Source of the DNA: an uncultured Spirochaetaceae bacterium
Lineage (GTDB): Bacteria > Spirochaetota > Spirochaetia > Sphaerochaetales > Sphaerochaetaceae
Length of the DNA: 64,000 nt
Direction of reading: 5' to 3'
NCBI GenBank assembly: GCA_944392985.1
Contig: CALXYL010000003.1
Location: forward strand, 1-64,000
Shown: one piece after another, positions 44,782 to 54,246 of the stretch
Layout: each line of letters opens with the position of its first letter
Numbering within the stretch: position 1 is the stretch's first letter
Position numbers and translations under genes: made by a program
The notes under the pieces: generated by a model
What the model saw: only the letters and a program-made list of their open reading frames with translations
Database searches by the model: none
Told to the model about the DNA's origin: nothing

Positions 44782-46816
44782 TGAAGAAATGAGAATCGCA
44801 GGCCATGACAAAGCTGAACTTGAGGCTGAGATCAAGGCAAGCGAGGATTACAATTCCAGTGGTATCACTGTCCTCAAGGGCCTTGAAGCGGTACGCCTGA
44901 GACCCGGTATGTATATCGGATCAACAGGAATCGACGGACTTCATCATCTTGTCTATGAGGTTGTCGATAATTCAATTGATGAGGCTATGGCAGGATACTG
45001 CAATGATATCAAGGTATACCTCGATGATGGTCCTGATGGTGAGATCTGCACTGTAGAGGATAATGGAAGGGGAATTCCTGTCGATATCCACCCTGATGAG
45101 GGGAAGAGCTCGCTTGAGGTCGTTCTCACGCAGCTCCATGCCGGCGGAAAATTCGATCACAATGCCTATAAGGTGTCAGGTGGACTTCATGGTGTTGGTG
45201 TGTCCTGCGTCAACGCGCTCTCCTCATGGATGGAAGTGACGGTACACAGGGCCCCACATGTATACAGGCAGGTCTATCACAGGGGAATCCCTGATGGCGA
45301 TGTATCGATGATCGGTGATACTGACCGCACCGGAACGATAGTAAGGTTCACTCCCGATTTCGAGATTATGGAGCCTAACTCCTTCAGCTATGAGACACTG
45401 TCCGCTCGCTTCAAGGAACTGTCATATCTGAACAGGGGAATTACGATAACGATAGCCGATAACCGCATTGAACCTCAGAAAATTGATACTTTCCATGCGG
45501 AAGGAGGGCTTTCTTCGTTTGTAAAGTACCTTAACGAATACAAGACAGTGCTCTTTGATCCGATTTCATTCGAGTGCCAGAAGGATGATGTATCGGTTGA
45601 GGTATCGCTTCAGTACAATGACAAGTACGACGAGAAGATCTATACATTCGTCAATAATATCAACACGCGAGAAGGAGGTACTCACCTCTCCGGTTTCCGT
45701 GCTGCTCTTTCAAGGTGCCTTAACAATCAGCTCAAGAAGAGCGTCAAGTACATGAAGAAGTACCCGGACAGCCTTGAATCCTCTGATATCTCCGAGGGCC
45801 TTACGGCTATCATCTCCGTGAAGATACCCAATCCTCAGTTCGAGGGCCAGACGAAGATGAAGCTCGGCAACTCGAATGTGAAGGGCATCGTCGATTCCCT
45901 CGTGTATGAGAATCTCACGAATTACTTCGATGAATTCCCCGATTCAATCGACAGGCTTCTTGATAAGGTGACAAATGCAGCACTTGGACGCGTTGCCGCC
46001 AGGAAGGCAAGGGAGAACATCAGGAAGAAATCAGAAGGCGGTGGGCTTCCCGGCAAGCTCGCGGACTGCACCGAGCGTGATCCAGAGCGCTGTGAGGTAT
46101 TCATCGTCGAGGGAGACAGTGCTGGCGGATCTGCCAAACAGGGACGCGACAGCCGCTTCCAGGCAATCCTCCCCCTCTGGGGAAAGATGCTCAATGTCGA
46201 GAAGGCACAGGAAGCCAAGGTCCTGAATAATGATAAGCTGGAGCCTGTCATCCAGACAATCGGAGCTGGAATCACGAGATACAACGATACAGGACGTGAT
46301 TTCGAGGAAGATGATGAGGAAGGAAAGAATGATGGCGAAAAGACCTTTGATATCTCCAAGGCGCGCTACCATAAGATAATCATCATGGCTGATGCCGATG
46401 TTGATGGCTCTCATATCAGAACCCTTCTCCTTACTTTCTTCTTCCGCTATATGAGGCCGCTGATCGAGGCTGGGTACATTTATTTCGCTATGCCCCCTCT
46501 TTACAAGATCACAATAAGCAAGAAGGACTTCTATGCTTATGATGAGGTCGATAAGAAGAGGATACTCGATGAATATGCTCCTGGAATCGATGAATCAAAG
46601 ATAGCGATCCAGCGTTATAAGGGTCTTGGAGAGATGAATCCCGAGCAGCTTTGGGAGACAACCATGAATCCGGAGACAAGGATGATCGGTAAGGTGCATC
46701 TTGCGGATGCCGAACAGGCAGACAGGGTCTTCTCGATGCTTATGGGCGAGGATGTCGAGCCCAGAAGGGAATTCATCGAGCAGAACGCGACGTTCGTCAG
46801 GACGCTTGATATCTGA
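44774..46816 (+). CDS. gyrB: DNA gyrase subunit B
   Basis: This is the 680-residue ATPase subunit of gyrase. It has an N-terminal extension of about 30 acidic residues before GLEAVRLRPGMYIGS. The ATP site (VVDNSIDEAMAGY, DNGRGIPVD, GGLHGVGVSCVNALS) and TOPRIM motifs (IVEGDSAGGSAKQGRD, MADADVDGSHIRTLL) follow, and the end is the typical RREFIEQNA. GGAAGGA precedes the ATG. It is followed eight bases later by gyrA. Confidence 0.96.
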   Translation: MDNEEMRIAGHDKAELEAEIKASEDYNSSGITVLKGLEAVRLRPGMYIGSTGIDGLHHLVYEVVDNSIDEAMAGYCNDIKVYLDDGPDGEICTVEDNGRGIPVDIHPDEGKSSLEVVLTQLHAGGKFDHNAYKVSGGLHGVGVSCVNALSSWMEVTVHRAPHVYRQVYHRGIPDGDVSMIGDTDRTGTIVRFTPDFEIMEPNSFSYETLSARFKELSYLNRGITITIADNRIEPQKIDTFHAEGGLSSFVKYLNEYKTVLFDPISFECQKDDVSVEVSLQYNDKYDEKIYTFVNNINTREGGTHLSGFRAALSRCLNNQLKKSVKYMKKYPDSLESSDISEGLTAIISVKIPNPQFEGQTKMKLGNSNVKGIVDSLVYENLTNYFDEFPDSIDRLLDKVTNAALGRVAARKARENIRKKSEGGGLPGKLADCTERDPERCEVFIVEGDSAGGSAKQGRDSRFQAILPLWGKMLNVEKAQEAKVLNNDKLEPVIQTIGAGITRYNDTGRDFEEDDEEGKNDGEKTFDISKARYHKIIIMADADVDGSHIRTLLLTFFFRYMRPLIEAGYIYFAMPPLYKITISKKDFYAYDEVDKKRILDEYAPGIDESKIAIQRYKGLGEMNPEQLWETTMNPETRMIGKVHLADAEQADRVFSMLMGEDVEPRREFIEQNATFVRTLDI

Positions 46817-46824
46817 GGTGATGA

Positions 46825-49344
46825 ATGGAAGATAATCAGGAACTCAATCCGCGTATTGTTCAGGCGGACATCTCCGAGGAGATGAAGACAAGCTATATAA
46901 ACTATGCAATGTCGGTCATCATCAGCCGTGCTCTTCCGGATGCCAGGGATGGCCTTAAGCCGGTACATAGAAGGATCCTCTATGATATGTGGGAGCTCGG
47001 TATCAGATACAATACCGCAAATAAGAAATGCGCCCGTATCGTAGGTGATGTCCTTGGAAAGTACCATCCGCATGGCGATGCATCCGTCTACGACGCACTC
47101 GTCAGGCTCGGGCAGGACTTCTCTCTTCGCTATCCAGTCATTGCACCGCAGGGAAATTTCGGTTCAATCGATGGTGATCCACCTGCTGCAATGAGGTATA
47201 CGGAGGCACGTATGAGCCGTATCGGTGAGGAAATGCTCACTGATATACAGAAAGAGACCGTCGATTTCATGCCGAACTATGATGGTTCCACAGAAGAGCC
47301 ATCCGTACTTCCTGCAGCATTCCCATTCCTTCTCACGAATGGCTCATCGGGAATCGCTGTCGGTATGGCGACGAATCTTGCCCCTCATAACCTTTCGGAG
47401 GTCGTAGATGGTATCTGTGCCTATATCGATAATCCGGAGATATCCGATCTTGAGCTGATGGATTATATAAAGGGGCCTGACTTCCCCTCCTATGGCATCA
47501 TATGCGGCAAGAAGGGAATCATGGACGCCTACACGACCGGAAAAGGCAAGATAGTCATACGCTCCCGCTATGAAATTGAGGAGAATGACAGGGGCCATGA
47601 TGCCATCATCTTCACAGAGCTTCCTTATCAGGTGAACAAGGCTGAGCTTGTCAAGAAGATAGATGATCTCCGCAAGGACGGAGTCATACCCCAGATCGCG
47701 TCTATCCGTGATGAATCAGGACGCGATGGAATCAGGGTCGTCGTTGAGCTGAAGCAGGGAGCTGTTCCGAAGATCGTTCTGAACATGCTTTTCAGCCGTA
47801 CTGCCCTTCAGAGCAATTTCAACGCCTATAACCTTGCGATCTACCAGGGAAGGCCCAAGCTGATGACTCTCCGTGACATGGTTGGAATCTATGTCGACCA
47901 CAGGGAGGAGGTCATTGAAAGGCGTACCCGCTATGATCTGAGGAAGGCAGAGGAAAGGGCACATATCCTCCTTGGATTGAAGATAGGTCTTGAGAATATC
48001 GATGAGGTCATCAGGATCATCAAGGAGAGCCAGGATAACGCAGTTGCTTCACTTGAGCTTCAGAAGGCATTCGGACTGGATAAGATCCAGGCTGATGCGA
48101 TCATAGACATGAAGCTGGGACGCCTTTCCCATCTCGAGACTGAGAAGATACTTGACGAGCTGTCCGACCTTGAGGCAAAGATCGCATACTATAAGGATAT
48201 CCTTTCAGACCGCAGCAAGATACTCGGTGTAGTGAAGGATGAGATAAGGGCAATCGGAACAGCATATGGAGACAGAAGGAGGACTGAGATCATCGAGCAG
48301 GAGCTCAATGATGCCTCTCCCGAGGACTTCATAAAGAAGGAAGATGTCGTCGTAAGCATTTCCAGAAAGGGCTTTGCAAAGAGGCTCAGCACAACCGAGT
48401 ACAAGGCGCAGGGACGTGGTGGAAAGGGAACAATCGGAGCGAAGCTGGTTGACGGTGACTTTGTTGATCACCTCTTCGTATGCTCCTCCCACGATATCAT
48501 CATGTTCGTGACCAATTTCGGAAAGGCGTACTATAGCAAGGCATTCGAGATTCCAGAGGGAGCAAAGGCTGCCAAGGGATCAAATATCAAGAACTTCCTT
48601 CAGATAGAGAACAACGAGAAGGTCACTTCAATTGTCACGTTCCCGTCATTCAAGGAGGATACATACCTTCTTATGGTCACGAAGATGGGAGTTGCCAAGA
48701 AGGTGCGTCTGAACGACTTCGTCAACGCGAAGGCGCGTGGCGTCAAGGCTATCATCCTTGATGAAGGCGATGAGCTTGTCCAGTCGATCTTCGTGCACGA
48801 TGGCGATGATGCGATGATAATCACCAGAAATGGAAAGGGATTGAGGATCCATGCTGATGATGTCAGGACAATGGGAAGGGCAACACATGGCGTGCGTGGA
48901 ATAAGACTGCTTGGCAGCGATGAGGTCGTAGGCGTCATTGCCGTCGATGATTCACGCCGTATCCTCATGGTGACTGAGAAGGGCAAGGGAAAGCAAGTTC
49001 TCTTCAGCCAGTTCAACGTCCATGGCAGAGGAACGATGGGACAGAAGATCTATACTGTTGAGGATTCTGGTCTTGTCGGTGCTGTGTCCGTTTCCGATGA
49101 TGATGATGTCGTATTCGTTACGCTCAAGGGACAGACAATAAGAGTACATGCGAAGGACATCTCAATCCAGGGCCGTGCGGCAATGGGAGTAAGGGTCGCT
49201 TCATTCAAGAAGAAGGATGATTCAGTCAATGCGATAGCTGTAACAGCGTATCAGGAGGCTGAGGATGCGGATGAGGAAATCCAGAAACCTGAGACAGCTC
49301 CTTCAGCAGAGGAAGCAGCTACAGTTCAGGAAACTGAAGAGTAA
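46825..49344 (+). CDS. gyrA: DNA gyrase subunit A
   Basis: This 839-residue subunit cuts and rejoins DNA. The active tyrosine is in [10 protein letters not shown] (about Tyr125), and the quinolone pocket is [16 protein letters not shown] GyrA-box variant, QGRGGKG (about residue 530), begins the C-terminal DNA-wrapping propeller, which shows repeated blades. This box distinguishes it from ParC. The C-terminal tail is acidic ([16 protein letters not shown]). GAGGTG stands before the ATG. The gene ends in a strong terminator. Confidence 0.96.
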   Translation: MEDNQELNPRIVQADISEEMKTSYINYAMSVIISRALPDARDGLKPVHRRILYDMWELGIRYNTANKKCARIVGDVLGKYHPHGDASVYDALVRLGQDFSLRYPVIAPQGNFGSIDGDPPAAMRYTEARMSRIGEEMLTDIQKETVDFMPNYDGSTEEPSVLPAAFPFLLTNGSSGIAVGMATNLAPHNLSEVVDGICAYIDNPEISDLELMDYIKGPDFPSYGIICGKKGIMDAYTTGKGKIVIRSRYEIEENDRGHDAIIFTELPYQVNKAELVKKIDDLRKDGVIPQIASIRDESGRDGIRVVVELKQGAVPKIVLNMLFSRTALQSNFNAYNLAIYQGRPKLMTLRDMVGIYVDHREEVIERRTRYDLRKAEERAHILLGLKIGLENIDEVIRIIKESQDNAVASLELQKAFGLDKIQADAIIDMKLGRLSHLETEKILDELSDLEAKIAYYKDILSDRSKILGVVKDEIRAIGTAYGDRRRTEIIEQELNDASPEDFIKKEDVVVSISRKGFAKRLSTTEYKAQGRGGKGTIGAKLVDGDFVDHLFVCSSHDIIMFVTNFGKAYYSKAFEIPEGAKAAKGSNIKNFLQIENNEKVTSIVTFPSFKEDTYLLMVTKMGVAKKVRLNDFVNAKARGVKAIILDEGDELVQSIFVHDGDDAMIITRNGKGLRIHADDVRTMGRATHGVRGIRLLGSDEVVGVIAVDDSRRILMVTEKGKGKQVLFSQFNVHGRGTMGQKIYTVEDSGLVGAVSVSDDDDVVFVTLKGQTIRVHAKDISIQGRAAMGVRVASFKKKDDSVNAIAVTAYQEAEDADEEIQKPETAPSAEEAATVQETEE

Positions 49345-49366
49345 TATCTTCCAGTAAAAGAAATTA

Positions 49367-49400
49367 GGGCCTGTACAATGTGCAGGCCCTTCTTCTTTTG
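49367..49400 (+). terminator. Terminator of gyrBA
   Basis: GGGCCTG (49367-49373) pairs with CAGGCCC (49383-49389), followed by TTCTTCTTTT. Confidence 0.9.
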
Positions 49401-49735
49401 ATATAGAAAACCGAAAAATGGGATAAAATCATGGAAATATCACCCTATATAATAGGGAATTTACAGAAAACTGTGCACATATAACCTGATTCTATATATA
49501 GTAATTAATGTTAAAAACCCTTAAATGAATGCGTGAAATGCGGTTTTCACACTCTCCCCTGATCTGCAGCACAGATTTTGAAAATGAAACCAACACCGAG
49601 GAATATATTAATAAGAAAGTAGTAAGGAGAAACAGTGAATATCATTAAAAAATGTATCAGAGAATAAGAAGTTGTGAATTATGCTTAACAGTTGTAATGG
49701 AGATACTTGTTTATTCTTCGTGTCTCTGAATATAC
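49401..49735. other. AT-rich gap upstream of parS with no supported gene
   Basis: This stretch of about 335 bases has no supported gene and no consensus DnaA box. It contains a small hairpin (GTGAAATGCGGTTTTCAC) near 49534 and an AAGGAG followed by a GTG-started ten-codon frame near 49630-49670. The minority features are not strong enough to call. It lies between the gyrBA terminator and the parS sites and may be a protein-binding or structural region. Confidence 0.5.
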
Positions 49736-49751
49736 TGTTTCACGTGAAACA
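49736..49751. promoter_or_regulatory. parS centromere site 1
   Basis: TGTTTCACGTGAAACA is a perfect 16-base palindrome and matches the bacterial parS consensus for ParB. It lies about 1.2 kb from parB and 32 bases from a second identical copy. Confidence 0.95.
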
Positions 49752-49783
49752 TTGCTATCAACAATGATGTTTTGATTTCGGTG

Positions 49784-49799
49784 TGTTTCACGTGAAACA
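49784..49799. promoter_or_regulatory. parS centromere site 2
   Basis: A second perfect copy of TGTTTCACGTGAAACA lies 32 bases after the first. It directly abuts the A/T tail of the nifU-like gene terminator. Confidence 0.95.
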
Positions 49800-49827
49800 A
49801 AAAAGCGGAGCGTTTGATTTGCTCCGC
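49798..49827 (-). terminator. Terminator of the nifU-like gene
   Basis: On the minus strand GCGGAGC (49821-49827) pairs with GCTCCGC (49805-49811), followed by six T residues that run into parS site 2. Confidence 0.85.
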
Positions 49828-49848
49828 CTCGCAGAAGATATCGTGAAA

Positions 49849-50103
49849 TCAGAAGAAGTTTGAAATCTGATCATCGTTGATCACGGTGATTTCAGGATCT
49901 ACGGTCTCTCTTACATATCTTTGTACGCCATTTGTCAATGTAAGCTGGCTCATTGGGCATCCTGCACATGCTCCAACGAGTTTGACATGTGCGTTCTTTG
50001 CTTCCGCATCGTATCTGACGAATTCGATATCGCCACCATCGTTCTGAAGGGCTGGGCGAATCGCATTGATTGCATCTATTACAGCTTTTTCGAGATTATC
50101 CAT
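49849..50103 (-). CDS. NifU-like Fe-S scaffold domain protein
   Basis: This 84-residue protein is a stand-alone NifU C-terminal domain. It starts MDNLEKAVIDAINAIRPALQ and carries GACAGCPMSQLT, whose CxxC binds a 4Fe-4S cluster for transfer to target proteins. A GAGGAG precedes the ATG at 50103. It is divergent from parA, with back-to-back promoters, and lies between the parS sites and parAB. Confidence 0.92.
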   Translation of the reverse strand: MDNLEKAVIDAINAIRPALQNDGGDIEFVRYDAEAKNAHVKLVGACAGCPMSQLTLTNGVQRYVRETVDPEITVINDDQISNFF

Positions 50104-50124
50104 AACTATTCTCCTCTTTGGATT

Positions 50125-50153
50125 AAGATACTTTCTTGTTTGGTGTCGGTCAA
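50125..50153 (-). promoter_or_regulatory. Promoter of the nifU-like gene
   Basis: On the minus strand TTGACC (50148-50153), 17 bases and TATCTT (50125-50130), then a leader of about 15 bases containing GAGGAG. A normal leadered promoter. Confidence 0.7.
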
Positions 50154-50182
50154 CAAGCAATTCATTGTCGTGGTTTCTTTTG

Positions 50183-50211
50183 CTGACAAATATCCTTTAT
50201 GAGTGTATTGT
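50183..50211 (+). promoter_or_regulatory. Leaderless promoter of parAB
   Basis: CTGACA (50183-50188), 17 bases and TATTGT (50206-50211) are followed by seven bases and the parA ATG at 50219. There is no Shine-Dalgarno. Confidence 0.65.
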
Positions 50212-50218
50212 TTGTGGT

Positions 50219-50980
50219 ATGAAAGCTGTTAAGGTTATCTTCTACAATCAGAAAGGCGGTGTTGGAAAGACAACAACAACTGTCAATCTTGGCTCGACGC
50301 TCGCTGATTTAGGTAAGAAAGTCCTTCTTGTCGATTTTGATGCGCAATGCAATCTTACAGGAGCTGTTTCCGGTGATCTGAGGAAAGCCAATATCTATCA
50401 GGTTATTGTTGGACAGGTTGCAGCTGCATCAGCTGTTCAGTCCACCATCTTTCCGAATCTATATCTAATACCAGGTTCATTGGATGTTGCTGGTCTTTCA
50501 TTGGAGCTTGTCAATGAGAACAACAGGGAATTCTTCCTTAAGACTGTGCTTGAGCCTTTGGATGCTGATTTTGACTTCATTCTTCTTGATTGCCCGCCAT
50601 CACTTGGTTTGGAGACGATGAATGCGCTTGCCTGGGCAGATTATGTCCTTATACCGCTTCAGTGTGAGTATCTTGCGATGGAGGGGCTTAATCTCATGAT
50701 GAGGACCATAAGCGGAGTGAAGAAAACACTCAATCCAGATCTAAGGATACTCGGAATACTCTTTACGATGTATTCTAAGCGTGCCTTGCTGAGTCGTCAG
50801 GTTGTTGAGGATATCTCGGAATTCTTCAGTGATCTTGTTTTCAAGACCATCATTCCTCGAACCGTCCGGCTTTCTGAAGCACCATCACACGGGCTTCCTA
50901 TCAATTACTACGATAGGTCCAATATAGGGGCAAAAGCATTCAATGAGCTTGCAAAGGAGGTCTTGAGCCGTGTCGAATGA
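50219..50980 (+). CDS. parA: Chromosome partitioning ATPase ParA/Soj
   Basis: This 253-residue Walker-type ATPase moves ParB-parS complexes over the nucleoid. The deviant Walker A is NQKGGVGKTTTTVNLG (about 10-25), Walker A' LVDFDAQCNLTG, and Walker B FILLDCPPSLG. It has no N-terminal helix-turn-helix, as in chromosomal ParA. The ATG at 50219 was chosen since the family begins there. Its end overlaps parB by 11 bases. Confidence 0.95.
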   Translation: MKAVKVIFYNQKGGVGKTTTTVNLGSTLADLGKKVLLVDFDAQCNLTGAVSGDLRKANIYQVIVGQVAAASAVQSTIFPNLYLIPGSLDVAGLSLELVNENNREFFLKTVLEPLDADFDFILLDCPPSLGLETMNALAWADYVLIPLQCEYLAMEGLNLMMRTISGVKKTLNPDLRILGILFTMYSKRALLSRQVVEDISEFFSDLVFKTIIPRTVRLSEAPSHGLPINYYDRSNIGAKAFNELAKEVLSRVE

Positions 50981-51923
50981 AAAGAAAAGAGGTTTGGGCA
51001 GAGGTATAGGCTCGCTCTTTGGCGGTGCTGATATTGATTTCTCGAAGGATGAACAGCCTGTGGTCAAGAAGGCTGCCGTCAGGATTCCTTCTGCAGCTTC
51101 AAAGGATGACAAGGAACGGCTTGATGCTGTCTATGTTCCAATAGATGATGTTTCTCCGAATCCCAATCAGCCTAGAAAGACATTCGATCCAGAATCGATA
51201 AAGGATCTTTCTGAGTCCATAAAAGCCCAGGGGATCATACAGCCGCTGCTTGTTGAGGAAATCATTCCGGGAAGATATTCAATCATAGCTGGAGAACGAC
51301 GCTTCAGGGCAGCCAAGGAAGCTGGCCTCGAGAAGATCCCCGTGATAATCAGAAAGCTGTCTGAGCTGGAGAGGCTGCAGATGTCCCTTATTGAGAATAT
51401 ACAGAGGGAGGATCTGAATCCGATTGAGGAGGCAAGCGCGTATCAGTACCTTATACAGCGTTCAGGTATGACGCAGGAAGAAGTGTCCGAGAAGGTCGGC
51501 AAATCACGTTCCGCTATAGCAAATTCCCTTCGTTTGCTTTCGCTTAATGATACGGTCAAGGATGATCTGATTTCAGGTGCGATAACACCAGGGCATGCAA
51601 GGGCAATACTTTCCCTCGTCAATCCTTCTGACCAGATGCTTCTCCGAGAGCGTATAATAAATGATGAGCTTTCTGTCAGGGAAGCAGAGCGTCTTGCTGA
51701 AGAGTACAATAAAGGGCATAAGTTCGTCAGTAGAAGAAAGACGAAGGCTGTGGATCCTGATGTTGAGGAAGTCGTCGAGAAGTTTGTATCTGCTGTTGGA
51801 GCCAAGTGCGAGATAAAGGGATCTCTCAGCAAGGGAAAGCTGCTTATACGCTTCAGAAACCAGCAGGACCTTGAAAGGCTTTACGGGCTGATGAGCGGCG
51901 GAGACGAACTTTTCACTGAGTAA
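50970..51923 (+). CDS. parB: Chromosome partitioning protein ParB
   Basis: This 317-residue protein loads on parS as a CTP-dependent clamp. Conserved elements are NPNQPRKTFDPESIKDLSESI, the CTP-binding GERRFRAAKEAGL and ENIQREDLNPIEEA, and the helix-turn-helix TQEEVSEKVGKSRSAIANSLRLL. A C-terminal dimerisation domain follows. The start is GTG with AAGGAGGT before it. Two parS sites lie about 1.2 kb upstream. Confidence 0.95.
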   Translation: MSNEKKRGLGRGIGSLFGGADIDFSKDEQPVVKKAAVRIPSAASKDDKERLDAVYVPIDDVSPNPNQPRKTFDPESIKDLSESIKAQGIIQPLLVEEIIPGRYSIIAGERRFRAAKEAGLEKIPVIIRKLSELERLQMSLIENIQREDLNPIEEASAYQYLIQRSGMTQEEVSEKVGKSRSAIANSLRLLSLNDTVKDDLISGAITPGHARAILSLVNPSDQMLLRERIINDELSVREAERLAEEYNKGHKFVSRRKTKAVDPDVEEVVEKFVSAVGAKCEIKGSLSKGKLLIRFRNQQDLERLYGLMSGGDELFTE

Positions 51924-51937
51924 TGGAGGAGAAAAAG

Positions 51938-52888
51938 ATGGATATTGATAAACTCAATGATGGCATCTATGCCATTATCGATACGGACAAGGGAGAAATA
52001 CTCCTAGAGCTTGAGTATAAGCGCTGTCCTATGACAGTCAGCAATTTCATTGGGCTGGCTGAGGGTACGCTCAATATGGCAAAGCCTGGTGTTCCTTTCT
52101 ATGATGGACTTCGCTTCCATCGCGTAATCAAGGATTTCATGATCCAGGGAGGCTGCCCAAAGGGTGATGGAACAGGTAATCCAGGTTACCGTTTCCCTGA
52201 TGAATTCCATCCCGAGCTGAAGCACGACGGGCCGGGTGTTCTTTCCATGGCAAATGCAGGCCCTGGCACAAACGGAAGCCAGTTCTTCATAACACATGTT
52301 GCAACGCCTTGGCTTGATGGTAAGCACACTATCTTCGGACATGTTGTTGAAGGGCAGGATGTAGTCAACAGAATACAGCAGAACGATAAGATCCGCAGCA
52401 TAAGGATCATCAGGAAAGGTGCTGAGGCTGAGGCATTCCAGGTGACTGGCAGCTCCTTCGCCGAGCTCTGTGACAAAGCGGAGGAACGCCGTCAGGAAGA
52501 GATAAGGAAAGCAAGGAAGAAGATAGAGGCGGAGATCGAGAACCGCTATCCGAATGCCGTTATTACCAATACCGGGTTGAGGTATATTGTAACAAAGGAA
52601 GGAAAGGGAACCGAGACTCCGGAATATGGCAAGGCGGTTACGGTGCATTATCAGGGATCACTCCTTAATGGGAAGATCTTCGACTCATCACTGATCCGTC
52701 ATGAGCCCGCTGTTTTCCATATCGGGGAAGTCATCGAAGGATGGAATGAAGCACTGCAGACAATGAAGAAGGGTGAGAAGCGTACGCTGATCATTCCGCC
52801 TGAGCTTGGCTATGGTGAGTATGGCTATCCTGGAGTGATACCGCCTGATTCATACCTCATCTTCGATGTCGAGCTTATTGATTTCTGA
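51938..52888 (+). CDS. Dual-family peptidyl-prolyl isomerase (cyclophilin-FKBP fusion)
   Basis: This 316-residue protein carries two unrelated prolyl isomerase domains. Residues about 10-165 are a cyclophilin (RFHRVIKDFMIQGGCPKGDG, GSQFFITHVATPWLDG). A charged coiled-coil-like linker follows (EERRQEEIRKARKKIEAEIE). Residues about 215-316 are an FKBP (VTVHYQGSLLNGKIFDSS, VIEGWNEALQTM, IPPELGYGEYG). No signal peptide is seen. The ATG at 51938 follows GGAGG; an ATG at 51923 overlaps the parB stop. It lies between parB and radA. Confidence 0.9.
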   Translation: MDIDKLNDGIYAIIDTDKGEILLELEYKRCPMTVSNFIGLAEGTLNMAKPGVPFYDGLRFHRVIKDFMIQGGCPKGDGTGNPGYRFPDEFHPELKHDGPGVLSMANAGPGTNGSQFFITHVATPWLDGKHTIFGHVVEGQDVVNRIQQNDKIRSIRIIRKGAEAEAFQVTGSSFAELCDKAEERRQEEIRKARKKIEAEIENRYPNAVITNTGLRYIVTKEGKGTETPEYGKAVTVHYQGSLLNGKIFDSSLIRHEPAVFHIGEVIEGWNEALQTMKKGEKRTLIIPPELGYGEYGYPGVIPPDSYLIFDVELIDF

Positions 52889-52894
52889 GGCACC

Positions 52895-54244
52895 ATGAAG
52901 GAAAGCGCTGTACATTACGTCTGCAGGGAATGCGGTCATATCGAAAGCAAATGGAATGGGAGATGCCCTGAATGCGGAAGCTGGAACAGCTTTGATGAGG
53001 AGCGGACTGTTCCTCTGCAGAAAGGGAGGAAGGAAAAGCAGACCGTAATGGATGGAAGTGTACAGCGGCTTTCGGAAATACCGTATGAAAGCAGCATGAG
53101 GGTTTCCTCAGGAATCGATGAGCTTGATCGTGTCCTTGGAGGAGGTGTGATGAGGCCTTCATCGGTTCTGGTCGGCGGTGAACCCGGCATCGGCAAGAGC
53201 ACGATAATGATACAGATGCTGGATTCTCTCTCTTCCTCCGCTCCGGTTCTTTATGTCTCTGGGGAGGAATCCCCGTCCCAGGTGAGGATGAGGGCTGATC
53301 GTCTTTCCCTCAGGACTGATTCCATATCCATATTCTGTGACACGCGCCTTGAGTCTCTGTCAGAGACCATTGAGCGTATCCGTCCGGGATATATCGTGAT
53401 CGATTCCCTTCAGACGCTCTACAGCTCCTCTGTTGTCTCAATGGCGGGATCCCCAAATCAGATCAAAGCATGCTGCATGGAACTGTCACTGGCGGCGAAG
53501 AAGGCAGGATCCGCGATCTTCTTCATCGGCCATGTCACGAAGGATGGGTATATTGCAGGGCCGAAGATCGTTGAGCATATTGTTGACACCGTACTGTACT
53601 TTGAAAGCGCTGAGAGCGGGATGAGACTCCTTAGGGCAAGCAAGAACAGATTCGGATCAGTTGATGAGATCGGGCTGTTCTCGATGGATCAGAGCGGGCT
53701 CCATGGTGTCAAGGATCCATCATCGGTATTCCTTGCATCCCGCCGGGAATCTGGTATTCCCTCAGGGATAGCGTTCACATCCGTCGTTGAGGGCAGCCGT
53801 ACATTCGCAGTGGAGATACAGGCCCTTGTTGTGCCTGCCAAGACTGGGCTGCAGCGCATCTATTCAGACAGGATCGATACAGCGCGCGTCAGCAGGGTGG
53901 CAGCCATCCTGCAGAAGCATGCCGGCCTGATGCTTTCTGATCAGGACATATACGTCAATGTCGCAGGAGGGATAAAGCTCTCCGAGGTTTCCATTGAACT
54001 TGCATTGGCTCTCGCGCTTTACAGCTCAAAGGAGGACATTCCTCTAAGATCTTCTTCCGCGGCCTTCGGCGAGCTTTCACTTGCAGGAGAGGTCCGACGG
54101 GTAGCCTTTGCCGACAGGCGCATGAAGAATCTTGAGGAGATGGGATTCAGCGAGGTGCTGTCCGGTGAGACGTCAGGAGGAAGGAAGGCTGTTGGCAATA
54201 TAAAAGCCGCATTGATAGCGGCTTTCAGCAATCGGAGAGGATGA
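52895..54244 (+). CDS. radA: DNA repair ATPase RadA/Sms
   Basis: This 449-residue RecA-like helicase acts in recombination. An N-terminal zinc finger has CRECG and CPECG (Cys about 10, 13, 24 and 27). Walker A is VGGEPGIGKSTIM (about 92), the RadA motif KNRFGS is present, and the C-terminal Lon-like domain holds DIYVNVAGGIKL. It follows the isomerase gene by six bases with a GAGG before the ATG. It converges on the TraB gene two bases away. Confidence 0.95.
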   Translation: MKESAVHYVCRECGHIESKWNGRCPECGSWNSFDEERTVPLQKGRKEKQTVMDGSVQRLSEIPYESSMRVSSGIDELDRVLGGGVMRPSSVLVGGEPGIGKSTIMIQMLDSLSSSAPVLYVSGEESPSQVRMRADRLSLRTDSISIFCDTRLESLSETIERIRPGYIVIDSLQTLYSSSVVSMAGSPNQIKACCMELSLAAKKAGSAIFFIGHVTKDGYIAGPKIVEHIVDTVLYFESAESGMRLLRASKNRFGSVDEIGLFSMDQSGLHGVKDPSSVFLASRRESGIPSGIAFTSVVEGSRTFAVEIQALVVPAKTGLQRIYSDRIDTARVSRVAAILQKHAGLMLSDQDIYVNVAGGIKLSEVSIELALALALYSSKEDIPLRSSSAAFGELSLAGEVRRVAFADRRMKNLEEMGFSEVLSGETSGGRKAVGNIKAALIAAFSNRRG

Positions 54245-54246
54245 CC

